This document shows, in pieces, positions 8,166 through 17,722 of a stretch of 60,027 bases of DNA (positions within the stretch are counted from its first letter, which is position 1; every line of letters begins with the position of its first letter). The stretch lies in NCBI GenBank assembly GCA_002898575.1, contig BEHT01000021.1, forward strand, positions 1 through 60,027. Reading direction: 5' to 3'. Under the pieces are notes generated by a model. The model was given only the letters and a program-made list of their open reading frames with translations. It had not been told where the DNA came from and ran no database searches. A program made the position numbers and the translations under genes. The stretch comes from a bacterium HR17 (lineage in GTDB: Bacteria > Armatimonadota > Fervidibacteria > Fervidibacterales > Fervidibacteraceae).

Positions 8166-9314
8166 CTACGGCTCAAGGGCTTGCGGGAACAGTTTAAAAA
8201 CTTCCAACGGCTCGGCGCCGACGCACTCAAAGTGGTGGGGTTGCGTCGCCGCTGAATAGCCGACGAAAAATTCGTCGCCCGCTTTGATGGGCAATCCGTT
8301 CAGGCGCCCCTTGCCCCGCCAAATGAGCAAGGCATAAGGGTCGTGCTCGGCGCTCTCAAAAACGCCCGTGACAACCGACCGCTTGCCGCTGAACTTCGGG
8401 GTGACGGTCGGCGGAAAAATCCACCACTCTTGCCCGCCCCTTTGGCGCGTTTCGGCAACAGGTTGCGGGATAAGCCGACAGCGTTCCAGCAAATCGGGGT
8501 CTTGCGCCGTCACATAGTCCACGAACTGCAGCGCTGTCTCCAAGTCGGGAAAGCCAGGGTGAATTTGCTGCGGGCTGAGAGGGCGACCGTCGCTGTGGGT
8601 TTCCAGTAGTGTGTAAACATCGCTGGGCTGCTGGACTTCCAAACAAAGGGCAGTGCCAGGACGATGTGGCACGCCGGCGGGTGTAAAGAAGCCCTCGCCG
8701 CAGCGCTGCAGGTAAACAGGGGACAGTTCCAAAACGCGGTCGCGCCCTTTGCGGATGGCGTTGAGCAACTCTTTGGCGTCCACGCCTCGCTGCAAGCCGA
8801 CATGGGTGTAAGGGCAAACGCCTTTGGGTGCATCCAGAAAGTAGTAGGCTTCGTCCTTACCGAAGCGGTGCCCCACAAAAAATTCGGGATGCCGCTCAAC
8901 ATCGTCGTCGCGGGCGTGGAAGTGGAAGACAATCGGTTCGGCAGGGTCAAGGATTTTGGTCAGCAACCGAAATTCGCCCCCGTGGGCACGATAGCGTTCC
9001 GCACCCAACAGTGTTTCGCCGAACCGCTGCAAGACATCCCGCAAAAACACAGCACCCGCCGACGGTGGCAACTGAACTTGGCTGAGCCCTTCGCCCCTGA
9101 TGGGGTGCGGGTTGTGGGCTTCCACGCAGGACGCGATCCAGCGTTCGGGGACAAACAGTTTGGTGCGCGGGTTGAAAGTGCCGCCTGCGACCTTGCTCAA
9201 TCCTAAACGCCCGCCGTCCTTGTAAAAGCGCCGCACATAAGTCGGGCGCAACTTCAAGATACCACCCGTGCGGTCAATTTGCCGTTGAACGGCGCTTTCC
9301 CAACGCTCCAGCAT
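8166..9314 (-). CDS. mannose-6-phosphate isomerase-like cupin protein
   Basis: A 382-residue two-cupin protein resembling class I phosphomannose isomerases, which interconvert mannose-6-phosphate and fructose-6-phosphate using a zinc ion. Supporting segments: FRLLTKILDPAEPIVFHFHA (metal-binding His pair near residue 130), HRFGKDEAYYFLDAP (metal-binding Glu) and GEGFFTPAGVPHRPGTALCL (second cupin, with the zinc His). The family is diverse and the N-terminal ~90 residues match no standard ManA that I know, so a different sugar or sugar phosphate is possible. AAGGGGGTGG lies upstream of ATG 9314. It converges on the AraC-type gene with a 21-bp gap. Confidence 0.75.
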   Translation of the reverse strand: MLERWESAVQRQIDRTGGILKLRPTYVRRFYKDGGRLGLSKVAGGTFNPRTKLFVPERWIASCVEAHNPHPIRGEGLSQVQLPPSAGAVFLRDVLQRFGETLLGAERYRAHGGEFRLLTKILDPAEPIVFHFHARDDDVERHPEFFVGHRFGKDEAYYFLDAPKGVCPYTHVGLQRGVDAKELLNAIRKGRDRVLELSPVYLQRCGEGFFTPAGVPHRPGTALCLEVQQPSDVYTLLETHSDGRPLSPQQIHPGFPDLETALQFVDYVTAQDPDLLERCRLIPQPVAETRQRGGQEWWIFPPTVTPKFSGKRSVVTGVFESAEHDPYALLIWRGKGRLNGLPIKAGDEFFVGYSAATQPHHFECVGAEPLEVFKLFPQALEP

Positions 9315-9445
9315 AAACGACCACCCCCTTCAGCGCACCAACCAGTCAAATCGCCGGGATGCCAGCCAGCGCCTCTCAGCGAGACAGCGATGCCTCACGG
9401 CTCCATAAGCGAGTTTTGCGCCGCCAAGTTGGCTGATGCGGGCGG

Positions 9446-11176
9446 TTATCCCCCCCTTGCCGCAGCCGTTGCGCGTGCCGCCCGTTGCAACAACTCGCGG
9501 GCGTGCTGTAGCGAGGTCGGCGTCACCTGTTTGCCTGACAGCATCCGCGCTACTTCCTGAACGCGGGCGTCACCGTGCAGTGGCGTGACGACGACGCGGC
9601 TGCGTTGACCGTCGTCGACCTTCCTCACTTGCAAATGCCAGTCTGCCAGCGCAGCAATTTGGGGCAGATGGGTGACGCAAAGGACTTGGGCGTAGCGGGC
9701 GACTTCCCGCAACTTTTCGCCGACAGCCTCCGCCGTCCGACCGCCGATGCCGACATCCACTTCGTCAAAGACCAAGACAGGGATTTCGTGGGTGCGAGGC
9801 AAACTGGCTTTGAGCGCCAGCATCGTCCGTGCCAGTTCGCCGCCTGAGGCAATTTTCGCCAGCGGCTTCAACGGTTCGCCAGGATTGGTGGCGATCAAAA
9901 ACTCCACGCGGTCAACGCCGTCCCGTCCGAAGGCAACGGTTCCGTCCGGCAGCGGCAGTCCGTCGGGGTCGGGCAGGTGGTTAATAGCGACCTTGAACTT
10001 TGCGCGCTCCATCATTAAGGCTTTTAGGTGCGCTTGCACCGCCTTTGCCATCCGCTCGGCTGCGTCATGGCGGGCTTCTGACAGTTCGCGCGCGACTTCC
10101 GCTAGCACCGCTCGCAGCCGGTCGCGTTCCTGCTGCAGCCGCTCCAGGTGCTCTTCACTGGACTCCAACCGCTCCAGTTCGCGGGTGATTTCAGAGCGGT
10201 AGCGCAAGATAGCGGCGATGTTATCGCCATATTTGCGTTTGAGTCGGCGCAGTAAATCCAGCCGACTTTCCACTTCTTCCAGCCGGTCGGGATCAAACTC
10301 CAGCGTGCGGGCGTAGCGCTCCAGTGCAAACGCCACTTCTTGAGCGCTGTCCATCGTTTGCATGAGGGTTTCGTGCCACGCCTGCAATGCGGGGTCAAAG
10401 TCGGCGACTTCCTTGAGGGCATGCAGTGCGTCGCCCAACGCGTCCAATGCGCCGCCGTCGCCGGTCAATCGGTCCACCGCGCGCCCGATGCGCTCGGCGA
10501 TGCGCTCAGCGTTCACGAGCCGCTGGCGTTCCTGCACCAACTCTTCTTCCTCACCGTCGCGCAGGTTAGCGCGGTCAATTTCATCGGCTTGATAGCGCAG
10601 CAAGTCCAGCCGTTGGATGCGTTCCCGCTCGCTGCGCTGCAGGTCTGTCAGTTCACGCTCCACCTGTTGCAGTTGGCGGTAGAGCGCTATGTAGCGTTCT
10701 TTGAGCGCCGTCACCGTTTCGCCCCCGAAGGCATCCAGAAACCGCAAGTGGTTGGCGGGGTCAAGGAGCGATTGGTGCTCGTGTTGCCCGTGAATGTCCA
10801 ACACGGCTTTGCCGATCAGGCGGAGCATGGCGAGGGTGGCAGCGCGACCGTTCAAACGGCACCGGCTCCGTCCCGACCGATGCAGTTCCCGCGCGACGAT
10901 GAGGGTGTCGTCGTCCAACTCTACACCCAGTTCAGCGATAACGGCGCGCACCTGCGGGCAAGTGCCCAGGTCAAAAACGGCTTCCACCAGTAGCGTGTCA
11001 GCGCCCGTGCGGATGAGGTCAGGGTCACCCCGCTCGCCGACAAGGAAACTGAGGGCGTGGATGATGATGGATTTGCCCGCACCTGTTTCGCCCGTCAGCA
11101 CATTGAAGCCCGGCTGGAAAGGCACCTGCACCTCGTCAATGACGGCGAGGTTACGGATGAGCAACTCGGTCAGCAT
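9446..11176 (-). CDS. recN: DNA repair protein RecN
   Basis: A 576-residue SMC-like ATPase for double-strand break repair. It opens with LTELLIRNLAVIDEVQVPF and the Walker A GETGAGKS. Long coiled-coil arms fill the middle (Arg/Glu/Leu-rich heptads). The C-terminal half carries the ABC signature (LAKIASGGELARTMLALKA) and Walker B (IPVLVFDEVDVGIGGRTAEAV), then VTHLPQIAALAD. The start at ATG 11176 gives the standard RecN N-terminus and has AGGGTG upstream; an upstream extension in frame looks unrelated. It is divergent from uppP, with a repeat-bearing intergenic region between. Confidence 0.95.
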   Translation of the reverse strand: MLTELLIRNLAVIDEVQVPFQPGFNVLTGETGAGKSIIIHALSFLVGERGDPDLIRTGADTLLVEAVFDLGTCPQVRAVIAELGVELDDDTLIVARELHRSGRSRCRLNGRAATLAMLRLIGKAVLDIHGQHEHQSLLDPANHLRFLDAFGGETVTALKERYIALYRQLQQVERELTDLQRSERERIQRLDLLRYQADEIDRANLRDGEEEELVQERQRLVNAERIAERIGRAVDRLTGDGGALDALGDALHALKEVADFDPALQAWHETLMQTMDSAQEVAFALERYARTLEFDPDRLEEVESRLDLLRRLKRKYGDNIAAILRYRSEITRELERLESSEEHLERLQQERDRLRAVLAEVARELSEARHDAAERMAKAVQAHLKALMMERAKFKVAINHLPDPDGLPLPDGTVAFGRDGVDRVEFLIATNPGEPLKPLAKIASGGELARTMLALKASLPRTHEIPVLVFDEVDVGIGGRTAEAVGEKLREVARYAQVLCVTHLPQIAALADWHLQVRKVDDGQRSRVVVTPLHGDARVQEVARMLSGKQVTPTSLQHARELLQRAARATAAARGG

Positions 11177-11302
11177 CCGCATCACCCTGCACGCACGGCA
11201 ATTGGACACATTGATTTTGGCGCCATGTCGGAACAAACGGACGGTGTCCATCGCTTTGCGAATAGCGGCGTTGGCTGCGGGGCGCAACAATTCAGATGTT
11301 GC

Positions 11303-11364
11303 TCGGAGGGCGGCTCTCTGAGCCGCCGAAGGAAGAGCGGCGCGTCAGGAGACGCGCCCTCCGA
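11303..11364. repeat. structured 62-bp repeat, copy 1
   Basis: The element begins TCGGAGGGCG and ends CGCGCCCTCCGA, so its ends are inverted repeats. Two internal hairpins sit between them: GGCGGCT-CTCTG-AGCCGCC and GCGCGTC-AGGA-GACGCGC, separated by a purine spacer. Folded RNA or single-stranded DNA would give a three-stem cloverleaf or cruciform. A near-identical copy lies 16 bp downstream. It resembles REP/BIME elements of other bacteria; no transposase gene accompanies it. Confidence 0.85.
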
Positions 11365-11380
11365 GGTGCCGAAAGTTCGT

Positions 11381-11441
11381 TCGGAGGGCGGCTCTCTGAG
11401 CCGCCGCAGAAAGAGCGGCGCGTCAGGAGACGCGCCCTCCG
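11381..11441. repeat. structured 62-bp repeat, copy 2
   Basis: Second direct copy of the element at 11303, with the same terminal inverted repeats and both internal hairpins. It differs mainly in the central spacer (CGCAGAAAG instead of CGAAGGAAG), which is outside the stems. Preservation of stems with spacer change suggests that the secondary structure matters. Confidence 0.85.
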
Positions 11442-11528
11442 GGACATTGCTGAAAAGAAAATCCAACAAAGCCCACAAGGGCGACTTTTCTGACACCTCC
11501 TTAGGTGCGAAAGGACGGATGGCAACAG

Positions 11529-12344
11529 ATGACACTGTGGGAAGTGACGCTGCTGGCGGTTGTGCAAGGGCTCACAGAGTTTTTGCCCGTCTCCAGTTCG
11601 GGGCACTTGGCGCTGGTGGAACACTGGCTGCAGATTCCGTCCGCACAGCGGCTGCCCGTGTCGGTGCTGTTACACTTGGGGACTTGGCTGGCGCTAATCG
11701 TCTATTTTCGGCGGGATTTGGTGCTGATGGTGCGAGGTATCGTCAGCAATGACCTGCGGGGGCGCCACCTGTTGGCGTGCGTTTTGCTCGCCAACGGCGC
11801 GACAGCGGTTTTGGCACTGTCATTGCAAAAGGCGGTAGAACATGCCTTCGCATCACCCCGTTTCGTCGCCCTGTTTTGGGGGCTGACAGCGTTGCTGCTG
11901 TTCACCAGCGAGGCGTGGTCTAACCGACCGGGACAAACCGATCGCCCCTTGGATTGGCGCGTCGCCCTTGCTGTCGGGTTAGCGCAGGGGTTAGCAGTGT
12001 TTCCGGGGCTATCGCGGTCGGGGACGACGATCGCGACGGGGTTGTTCTGCGGCTTGGCGCGGGAGGCAGCGGGGCGGTTCGCCTTTCTCGTCGGTATCCC
12101 TGCCATCTTGGGCGCCAATTTGGTGGAAGCCCGCGACATCAGCACGCTGCCAGCCTCTTATGGCGCCCTTGCCTTTGGGGTCGTTGCCGCGTTCGTGGTC
12201 GGCTATCTCTCCATTACATGGACACTGGCGGCGGTTCGCAACGCCCGTTTGCGCTGGTTCGGTGTCTATTGTCTCATCGCGGCACTTGTTGCGTTAGCAA
12301 CCGCGCCGTCGGCGGTCTTTGTGGCTAAGGTGGTGTGTCGGTAA
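11529..12344 (+). CDS. uppP: undecaprenyl-diphosphatase UppP (BacA family)
   Basis: A 271-residue polytopic membrane enzyme that dephosphorylates undecaprenyl diphosphate, recycling the lipid carrier for peptidoglycan and glycan synthesis. The two catalytic signatures are GLTEFLPVSSSGHL at the N-terminus and FPGLSRSGTT near residue 160. About seven to eight hydrophobic helices are visible. ATG 11529 is chosen because it gives the standard TLWEVTLLAVVQGLTEF opening and has AAGGAC upstream. Its 3' end overlaps mreC on the other strand by 20 bp. UppP and MreBC both serve cell-wall synthesis, though they are transcribed convergently. Confidence 0.95.
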   Translation: MTLWEVTLLAVVQGLTEFLPVSSSGHLALVEHWLQIPSAQRLPVSVLLHLGTWLALIVYFRRDLVLMVRGIVSNDLRGRHLLACVLLANGATAVLALSLQKAVEHAFASPRFVALFWGLTALLLFTSEAWSNRPGQTDRPLDWRVALAVGLAQGLAVFPGLSRSGTTIATGLFCGLAREAAGRFAFLVGIPAILGANLVEARDISTLPASYGALAFGVVAAFVVGYLSITWTLAAVRNARLRWFGVYCLIAALVALATAPSAVFVAKVVCR

Positions 12345-13170
12345 GGACAATGACTTCGTGGAGGTTACGGTCGTGGGCAAAGGGGCGAACCCAAACGGTC
12401 GGCGGTTCGGTGCGCCCATCTACACGCACCACCTCACCAACGGGAATGTCGGGAGGGAACACACCGCCCAGCCCGGAAGTCACCAACCGCTCCCCACGAC
12501 GCGGTGTAATGTGCCGGGACAGGTGCACCAGTTCTAACCAGCGCCCACCCGTGCCTTTGACGATGCCGAACACGCGCGGGACGCCGCTCAAAGCAACGCC
12601 CACGGCGCTGCGGCGGTCCGTTAACAGCAAGATGACGCTGTGATGGGAGCGGACTTCCCAAACCCGTCCGGCAAGCCCTCGGTGGCTCAAAACAGGGGCG
12701 TTGGGCGTCACACCTTCTGCACTGCCTTTATTGATAATGGCGGTGCGATACCAGTTGCTGCCGCCGATCGCAACGATTTCCGCAGCCAAATAAGGGTGCC
12801 GCAAATCTTGACCGAGGTCCAACAATGTCCGCAACCGCTGGTTCTCTTCAGCGAGGCGGCGCAGGTAAAGGTTTTCTGCTTCTAACGCGGCGACGCGGCG
12901 TTGCAGGCGCTGCAACCGGAGGGCGGCGTCGTCGCTTGACAGCAATGTGTTAACCCATTGCCGTCCCCAGTGCCACATGTGCGTCGCTGTAGAAACAATC
13001 CGCATACCCGCCGCCCCTAATAGACCGGTCACTGGCGGGAGGGCGAGGCGGCTTAACGCGATAACGCCGAGGACACCTGCGGCGAAAAAAGCGCCCCAAA
13101 TGAAGGCTTTAATTAGATTGGCAATGCCAGCACCCGAGTCGGTGCGCGTTACGCCTCTGCGCGTTGCCAT
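12325..13170 (-). CDS. mreC: rod shape-determining protein MreC
   Basis: A 281-residue protein with an N-terminal membrane helix (about residues 20-45, AFIWGAFFAAGVLGVIAL). A coiled coil follows at ~80-115 (LQRLQRRVAALEAENLYLRR), then the periplasmic beta-rich MreC core with AEIVAIGGSNWYRTAIINKG and GLAGRVWEVRSHHSVILLLT. MreC links cytoplasmic MreB filaments to the wall-elongation complex. It lies 28 bp downstream of mreB, in the usual mreBC order. No mreD follows; the operon ends here against uppP. Confidence 0.93.
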   Translation of the reverse strand: MATRRGVTRTDSGAGIANLIKAFIWGAFFAAGVLGVIALSRLALPPVTGLLGAAGMRIVSTATHMWHWGRQWVNTLLSSDDAALRLQRLQRRVAALEAENLYLRRLAEENQRLRTLLDLGQDLRHPYLAAEIVAIGGSNWYRTAIINKGSAEGVTPNAPVLSHRGLAGRVWEVRSHHSVILLLTDRRSAVGVALSGVPRVFGIVKGTGGRWLELVHLSRHITPRRGERLVTSGLGGVFPPDIPVGEVVRVDGRTEPPTVWVRPFAHDRNLHEVIVLTDTPP

Positions 13171-13198
13171 GCCTTTCGTCGCCCCATGGGAAGAAAAG

Positions 13199-14239
13199 TT
13201 AACCGGCTCGTCCGTTTATCGCTCGTTCTAACAGGTTGATGTCCTCCACCATGCGTCCGGCACCGAGAGCCACGCAAGTGAGCGGGTCATCGGCGACGCG
13301 GACGGGGATGCCTGTTTCTTGATGGAGCCGTCGGTCTAACCCTCGGAGCAATCCCCCTCCACCGCACAACACGATCCCACGATCCATAATGTCTGCCGCC
13401 AGTTCAGGTGGTGTTTGTTCCAGCGTCAACTTGACGACTTCCACGATGTGGTTCACTGGTTCGGCGATGGCTTCGCGGATTTCTTCGCTGCGCAAGACGA
13501 CGCTTTTGGGCAACCCCGTCACCAAGTCGCGTCCCCGCACCTCCATTTGCAGTTCCTTTTCCAACGGGTAGGCTGAGCCGATGCGGATTTTGATTTCCTC
13601 CGCTGTCCGTTCACCGATGAGCAAGTTGTAAGCCCGTCGGACATAGTTCATGATGGCTTCATCAATCTCGTCGCCTGCGACGCGGATGGTGTTGGCGACG
13701 ACGATGCCGCCCAAGGAAATGACCGCCACTTCGGTGCTGCCACCGCCGATGTCCACGACCATGCTCCCGACAGGTTCCATGACAGGCAAGCCCGCTCCGA
13801 TCGCAGCGGCAAACGACTCCTCCACGACATACGCGTCCACGGCGCCGGCTTCCTTTGCTGCTTGGCTGACAGCCCGGCGCTCTACTTCCGTCGCGCCCGA
13901 GGGGATCCCGACGACGACGCGCGGGTAGACCATGTATTGGCGCCGATGGACGCGATGAATGAAGTAACTGAGCATCTGCAAAGTTGTCTCGTAGTCAGCG
14001 ATCGTGCCGTCCTTCAACGGGCGCCGGGCAACGATGCGCCCTGGGGTGCGTCCGACCATCCGTTTGGCTTCTTCGCCGACGGCGCAGATACGCCCCGTCT
14101 CGGTGTCAACGGCAATGACGGATGGCTCCCGCAGCATGATGCCTTTGCCCTGCATGTAGACAAGGGTGTTGGCGGTGCCCAAATCAATACCCAGGTTGCG
14201 GGAGAAACCGCTCAACAAGCGTCGGATGTTTTTGAGCAT
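13199..14239 (-). CDS. mreB: rod shape-determining protein MreB
   Basis: A 346-residue bacterial actin homologue that polymerises under the membrane and guides rod-shaped wall growth. Visible landmarks are the phosphate-1 loop [12 protein letters not shown], the second phosphate loop [14 protein letters not shown] with its Asp, and the adenosine motif [15 protein letters not shown] short basic N-terminus ([13 protein letters not shown]) may aid membrane contact. GAGGAGGG lies at good distance from ATG 14239. It sits 12 bp downstream of radC and directly upstream of mreC, the common radC-mreB-mreC order. Confidence 0.97.
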   Translation of the reverse strand: MLKNIRRLLSGFSRNLGIDLGTANTLVYMQGKGIMLREPSVIAVDTETGRICAVGEEAKRMVGRTPGRIVARRPLKDGTIADYETTLQMLSYFIHRVHRRQYMVYPRVVVGIPSGATEVERRAVSQAAKEAGAVDAYVVEESFAAAIGAGLPVMEPVGSMVVDIGGGSTEVAVISLGGIVVANTIRVAGDEIDEAIMNYVRRAYNLLIGERTAEEIKIRIGSAYPLEKELQMEVRGRDLVTGLPKSVVLRSEEIREAIAEPVNHIVEVVKLTLEQTPPELAADIMDRGIVLCGGGGLLRGLDRRLHQETGIPVRVADDPLTCVALGAGRMVEDINLLERAINGRAG

Positions 14240-14251
14240 GGGAAACCCTCC

Positions 14252-14947
14252 TCATAACAAACCGCGTTCCCGCAGACTGACGAAAGTGCCGTCACCGATG
14301 ACCAGATGGTCTAAAACCTCAATGCCCAGCAATCGTCCGGCGTCCACCAGTTGGCGTGTCAACGCGATGTCTTCAGGGCTGGGGGTCGGGTCACCGCTGG
14401 GATGGTTGTGGACAAAGATGACCGCCGCAGCGCTCTGCCGAATAGCCTCCTTGAAACACTCGCGTGGATGGGCTAAGGACGCTGAAAGCGTTCCCACAGA
14501 CACTGTCACTACATCCAACACTTGGTTGCGAATGTTCAGCAAAATGACTTTCAGGTGCTCGCGGTCTAAGTAGCGCATCTCAGACATGACCAGCCGCGCC
14601 GCGTCAGCGGGGGCATGCACGAGTGGTCGTTCGGTGCGCCCAGCGTCAAAGGCGCGGCGTCCTAATTCCAAGGCGGCTTTGAGTTGACAGGCTTTTGCCA
14701 TCCCCACACCCTTCACTTGTGCCAACTCCGTCAAAGCACAGCGCCACAAACCGCTTAATCCGCCAAACTGCAGGAGTAGCCGATGGGCGAGTTCCAACGC
14801 CGTCGCTTCCTGAGACCCCGTGCGCAAGATGATAGCGACCAACTCGGCATCGGACAACGCAGCCGCACCGTAATCCGCCAACCGCTCACGGGGGCGTAGT
14901 TCTCTGGGCAACTCTTTCAGCGTGTAACGGACTCGTTCCGCCGCCAT
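14252..14947 (-). CDS. radC: RadC family JAMM-domain protein
   Basis: A 231-residue protein. The N-terminal part contains the family LPRELRPRERLADYGAAALS segment and a helix-hairpin-helix (LAQVKGVGMAKACQLKAALE). The C-terminal MPN/JAMM domain carries the metal site HNHPSGDPTPSPED. Despite the name, a DNA-repair role is doubtful for this family; a metal-dependent peptidase-like fold is certain but the substrate is unknown. The start is placed at ATG 14947 (AAERVRYTLKELP), which fits homologues; an ATG 39 nt upstream is an alternative. It is the first gene of the radC-mreB-mreC operon. Confidence 0.9.
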   Translation of the reverse strand: MAAERVRYTLKELPRELRPRERLADYGAAALSDAELVAIILRTGSQEATALELAHRLLLQFGGLSGLWRCALTELAQVKGVGMAKACQLKAALELGRRAFDAGRTERPLVHAPADAARLVMSEMRYLDREHLKVILLNIRNQVLDVVTVSVGTLSASLAHPRECFKEAIRQSAAAVIFVHNHPSGDPTPSPEDIALTRQLVDAGRLLGIEVLDHLVIGDGTFVSLRERGLL

Positions 14948-15024
14948 GCCCGACCACGCTCCCTCACACGACCTGAACCGTCCCAAACTATAGCGCGTCC
15001 TGCCATCCCTGTCATGCGTAAAGG

Positions 15025-15038
15025 TTGACCTTTGTCAA
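15025..15038. promoter_or_regulatory. short dyad in the nuoB leader
   Basis: TTGAC-CTTT-GTCAA is a perfect 5-bp inverted repeat about 85 bp before nuoB, in the 172-bp divergent region shared with radC. It could be an operator or overlap a -35 box. There is no second line of evidence. Confidence 0.2.
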
Positions 15039-15119
15039 GGGCGAGGGAGCCGTCGGTGCGCTATCCTTTGATGTGGAGCATCGCACCGGTGATGTCTCCG
15101 AATAGGAGGCGACAACGAC

Positions 15120-15767
15120 ATGCATGACCGCCGACGCGAAGCGATCTGGGTGCCAGAAATCCCAGGGCAACCCGTTTTACCGCCCGAGATGCGTCAACAG
15201 AAACTGGAAATCGTCACGACCCGTCTGGACTGGGTCAAGGAGATTGCCGATCGCGTTCTGGGCAAGACACCGTTGCCCAAAGCCTTCAACTGGGCGCGGG
15301 CAAGTTCGCTCTGGTATATGACTTTCGGGCTGGCATGCTGCGCCATTGAAATGATGGCGACTGCCGGACCGCGTTACGACTTTGACCGCTTCGGCATGAT
15401 TCCCCGTGCGACGCCCCGCCAAGCGGACTTGATGATCGTCGCGGGCACCGTCACCTACAAGATGGCGCCGCGCGTGCGGGTGCTGTATGAACAGATGGCG
15501 GAACCCAAGTATGTCATTGCGATGGGCGTCTGCGCAACCAACGGTGGTCCGTTCTACGACGCCTATTCGGTGCTCAACGGCATTGACAAGGTTATCCCTG
15601 TAGATGTCTATGTCCCTGGCTGCCCGCCGACGCCCGAGCAACTGTTGTGGGGTGTGCGTTTGCTGCAAGAGAAAATCAAACGGGGCGGACGCGTTGACCC
15701 TGATGCGTTGACCCGTGAAGAAATGGACAAAATCCTTGTCGGTGTGACCCCGCGCGGAGGAGCGTGA
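15120..15767 (+). CDS. nuoB: NADH-quinone oxidoreductase subunit B (NuoB)
   Basis: A 215-residue complex I subunit that holds the terminal N2 [4Fe-4S] cluster next to the quinone site. The four ligands are present: the adjacent pair Cys73-Cys74 ([11 protein letters not shown]), Cys138 (GVCATNGG) and Cys168 ([10 protein letters not shown]). The [20 protein letters not shown] segment is also characteristic. The N-terminal ~35 residues are an unusual extension. ATAGGAGG lies before ATG 15120. It pairs tightly with nuoI (7-bp gap), while the other complex I genes are not in this window. Confidence 0.96.
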   Translation: MHDRRREAIWVPEIPGQPVLPPEMRQQKLEIVTTRLDWVKEIADRVLGKTPLPKAFNWARASSLWYMTFGLACCAIEMMATAGPRYDFDRFGMIPRATPRQADLMIVAGTVTYKMAPRVRVLYEQMAEPKYVIAMGVCATNGGPFYDAYSVLNGIDKVIPVDVYVPGCPPTPEQLLWGVRLLQEKIKRGGRVDPDALTREEMDKILVGVTPRGGA

Positions 15768-15774
15768 GAGACCA

Positions 15775-16545
15775 ATGACAGTGGCACCGCCACCGACCCC
15801 TGTTAAACCGTCTTTTTGGACCGAGTTGTGGGACACCGTGACGAGCCTGCTCAAGGGTTTAGCCGTTACAGGCGCCAACCTTTGGCGGGTCGTCGTGCAG
15901 CGCCAAGCCACGACCATCACTGAGCCGTGGGGTGCCCGCCCCATCGCCTTGCGCTATCGCGGCACCATCGGGTTGACCATTGACCGACGGACTGGCAAGG
16001 AAAATTGCATCGGTTGCCTCGCCTGCGAACGCATCTGCCCCGACCATTGCATCCACATTGAAACCGTGGACGATAAACCCGGTCACAAAGGGAAATACCC
16101 CGTCGTCTTCATTATAGACAACAACTTGTGTAGCCTCTGTGGCTTGTGTGTGGAGGCATGTCCGGTACCCGCCTTGATTCACACAGAGATCTGGCAGGTA
16201 GGCGGTTATTCGCACCGGCATCTGGTCTTTGATAAGCAACGGCTGTTGGAGGTTGGGGAATGGCAACAGGAAAAGTGGATCCGTGCGGGGCTGGGACCCG
16301 TTGAACAGGTGGTCGGGAAAAAATCCATGCAAATGACCGACGAGGAGTGGCAGGCAGAAGAGGAGAAGAAAAAAGCCGCTGCCGCTGCCCGTGCCCAACG
16401 CACCGCACCGGCGCGCGCCGCGGCGAAGCCAGCCACAGAGACGACTCGCCCGACGCCGGCGAAGGAAAAGCCTGAACAGGTGGCGCAACCTCAACCGTCT
16501 TCCGCCACCGAACCTGAAGACGGCGGACAACAACAGGCAACTTGA
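15775..16545 (+). CDS. nuoI: NADH-quinone oxidoreductase subunit I (NuoI), with long C-terminal tail
   Basis: A 256-residue ferredoxin-like complex I subunit carrying clusters N6a and N6b. Two CxxCxxCxxxCP motifs are intact: Cys78/81/84/88 (CIGCLACERICP) and Cys119/122/125/129 (CSLCGLCVEACP). The N-terminal ~60 residues include the amphipathic helix that contacts the membrane arm. From about residue 190 a low-complexity tail rich in Ala, Pro, Lys and Glu runs for ~65 residues. Typical NuoI proteins of 160-200 residues lack it. The tail is probably disordered; its role is unknown. Confidence 0.95.
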   Translation: MTVAPPPTPVKPSFWTELWDTVTSLLKGLAVTGANLWRVVVQRQATTITEPWGARPIALRYRGTIGLTIDRRTGKENCIGCLACERICPDHCIHIETVDDKPGHKGKYPVVFIIDNNLCSLCGLCVEACPVPALIHTEIWQVGGYSHRHLVFDKQRLLEVGEWQQEKWIRAGLGPVEQVVGKKSMQMTDEEWQAEEEKKKAAAAARAQRTAPARAAAKPATETTRPTPAKEKPEQVAQPQPSSATEPEDGGQQQAT

Positions 16546-16623
16546 TGCGAGATACGCTGAGATACATCCGCGAGGCTTTGAGCGCTGCTTCATTAGTTAC
16601 GCTTTGCGTGGGGTCGCTGTCAT

Positions 16624-17496
<873 letters not shown>

Positions 17497-17520
17497 CGTC
17501 GTTCCCTCCTTCACCGGTTT

Positions 17521-17537
17521 ACCCGCTTGATGCGGGC
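17521..17537 (-). promoter_or_regulatory. leader hairpin upstream of prepilin gene (copy A)
   Basis: Read on the minus strand, GCCCGC-ATCAA-GCGGGT forms a 5-6 bp stem with a 5-nt loop. It starts 42 nt before the prepilin start codon, with AAGGAGGG in between. The same arrangement, with one loop change and AAAGCCCGC at its left end, occurs before the prepilin gene at 39770. Confidence 0.5.
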
Positions 17538-17722
17538 TTTGTCCCTTGCCGATTACATTTTACCTGCCACAATTAAGCCGCAAATTAAAACGCGGTTAGG
17601 ACGAAGTTAAAGTCGGTGTCAATGCCCCTACTCTGTGAGATAAAGCGTTGAGCGCCGTCGCCCAACATCTTAGTGCGCCAAAATTGCGATGGTCAACGCT
17701 GCGTCGTAAAGGGGGATGCTGC

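Larger units (their letters stand above)
11177..11528. other. intergenic region between recN and uppP
   Basis: This 352-bp gene-free stretch separates divergent recN and uppP. It holds two copies of a ~62-bp structured repeat (11303 and 11381), then a small GCCC-ACAA-GGGC hairpin flanked by AGAAAA and TTTTCT at about 11452-11490. Promoters for both genes must lie here, but I could not identify clear -35/-10 pairs. Confidence 0.6.

Noticed and set aside
11303-11441. Two direct repeats considered as the start of a CRISPR array
   Set aside because: Only two copies, the 16-bp separation is too short for a spacer, repeats have complex internal hairpins, and no cas gene is near.
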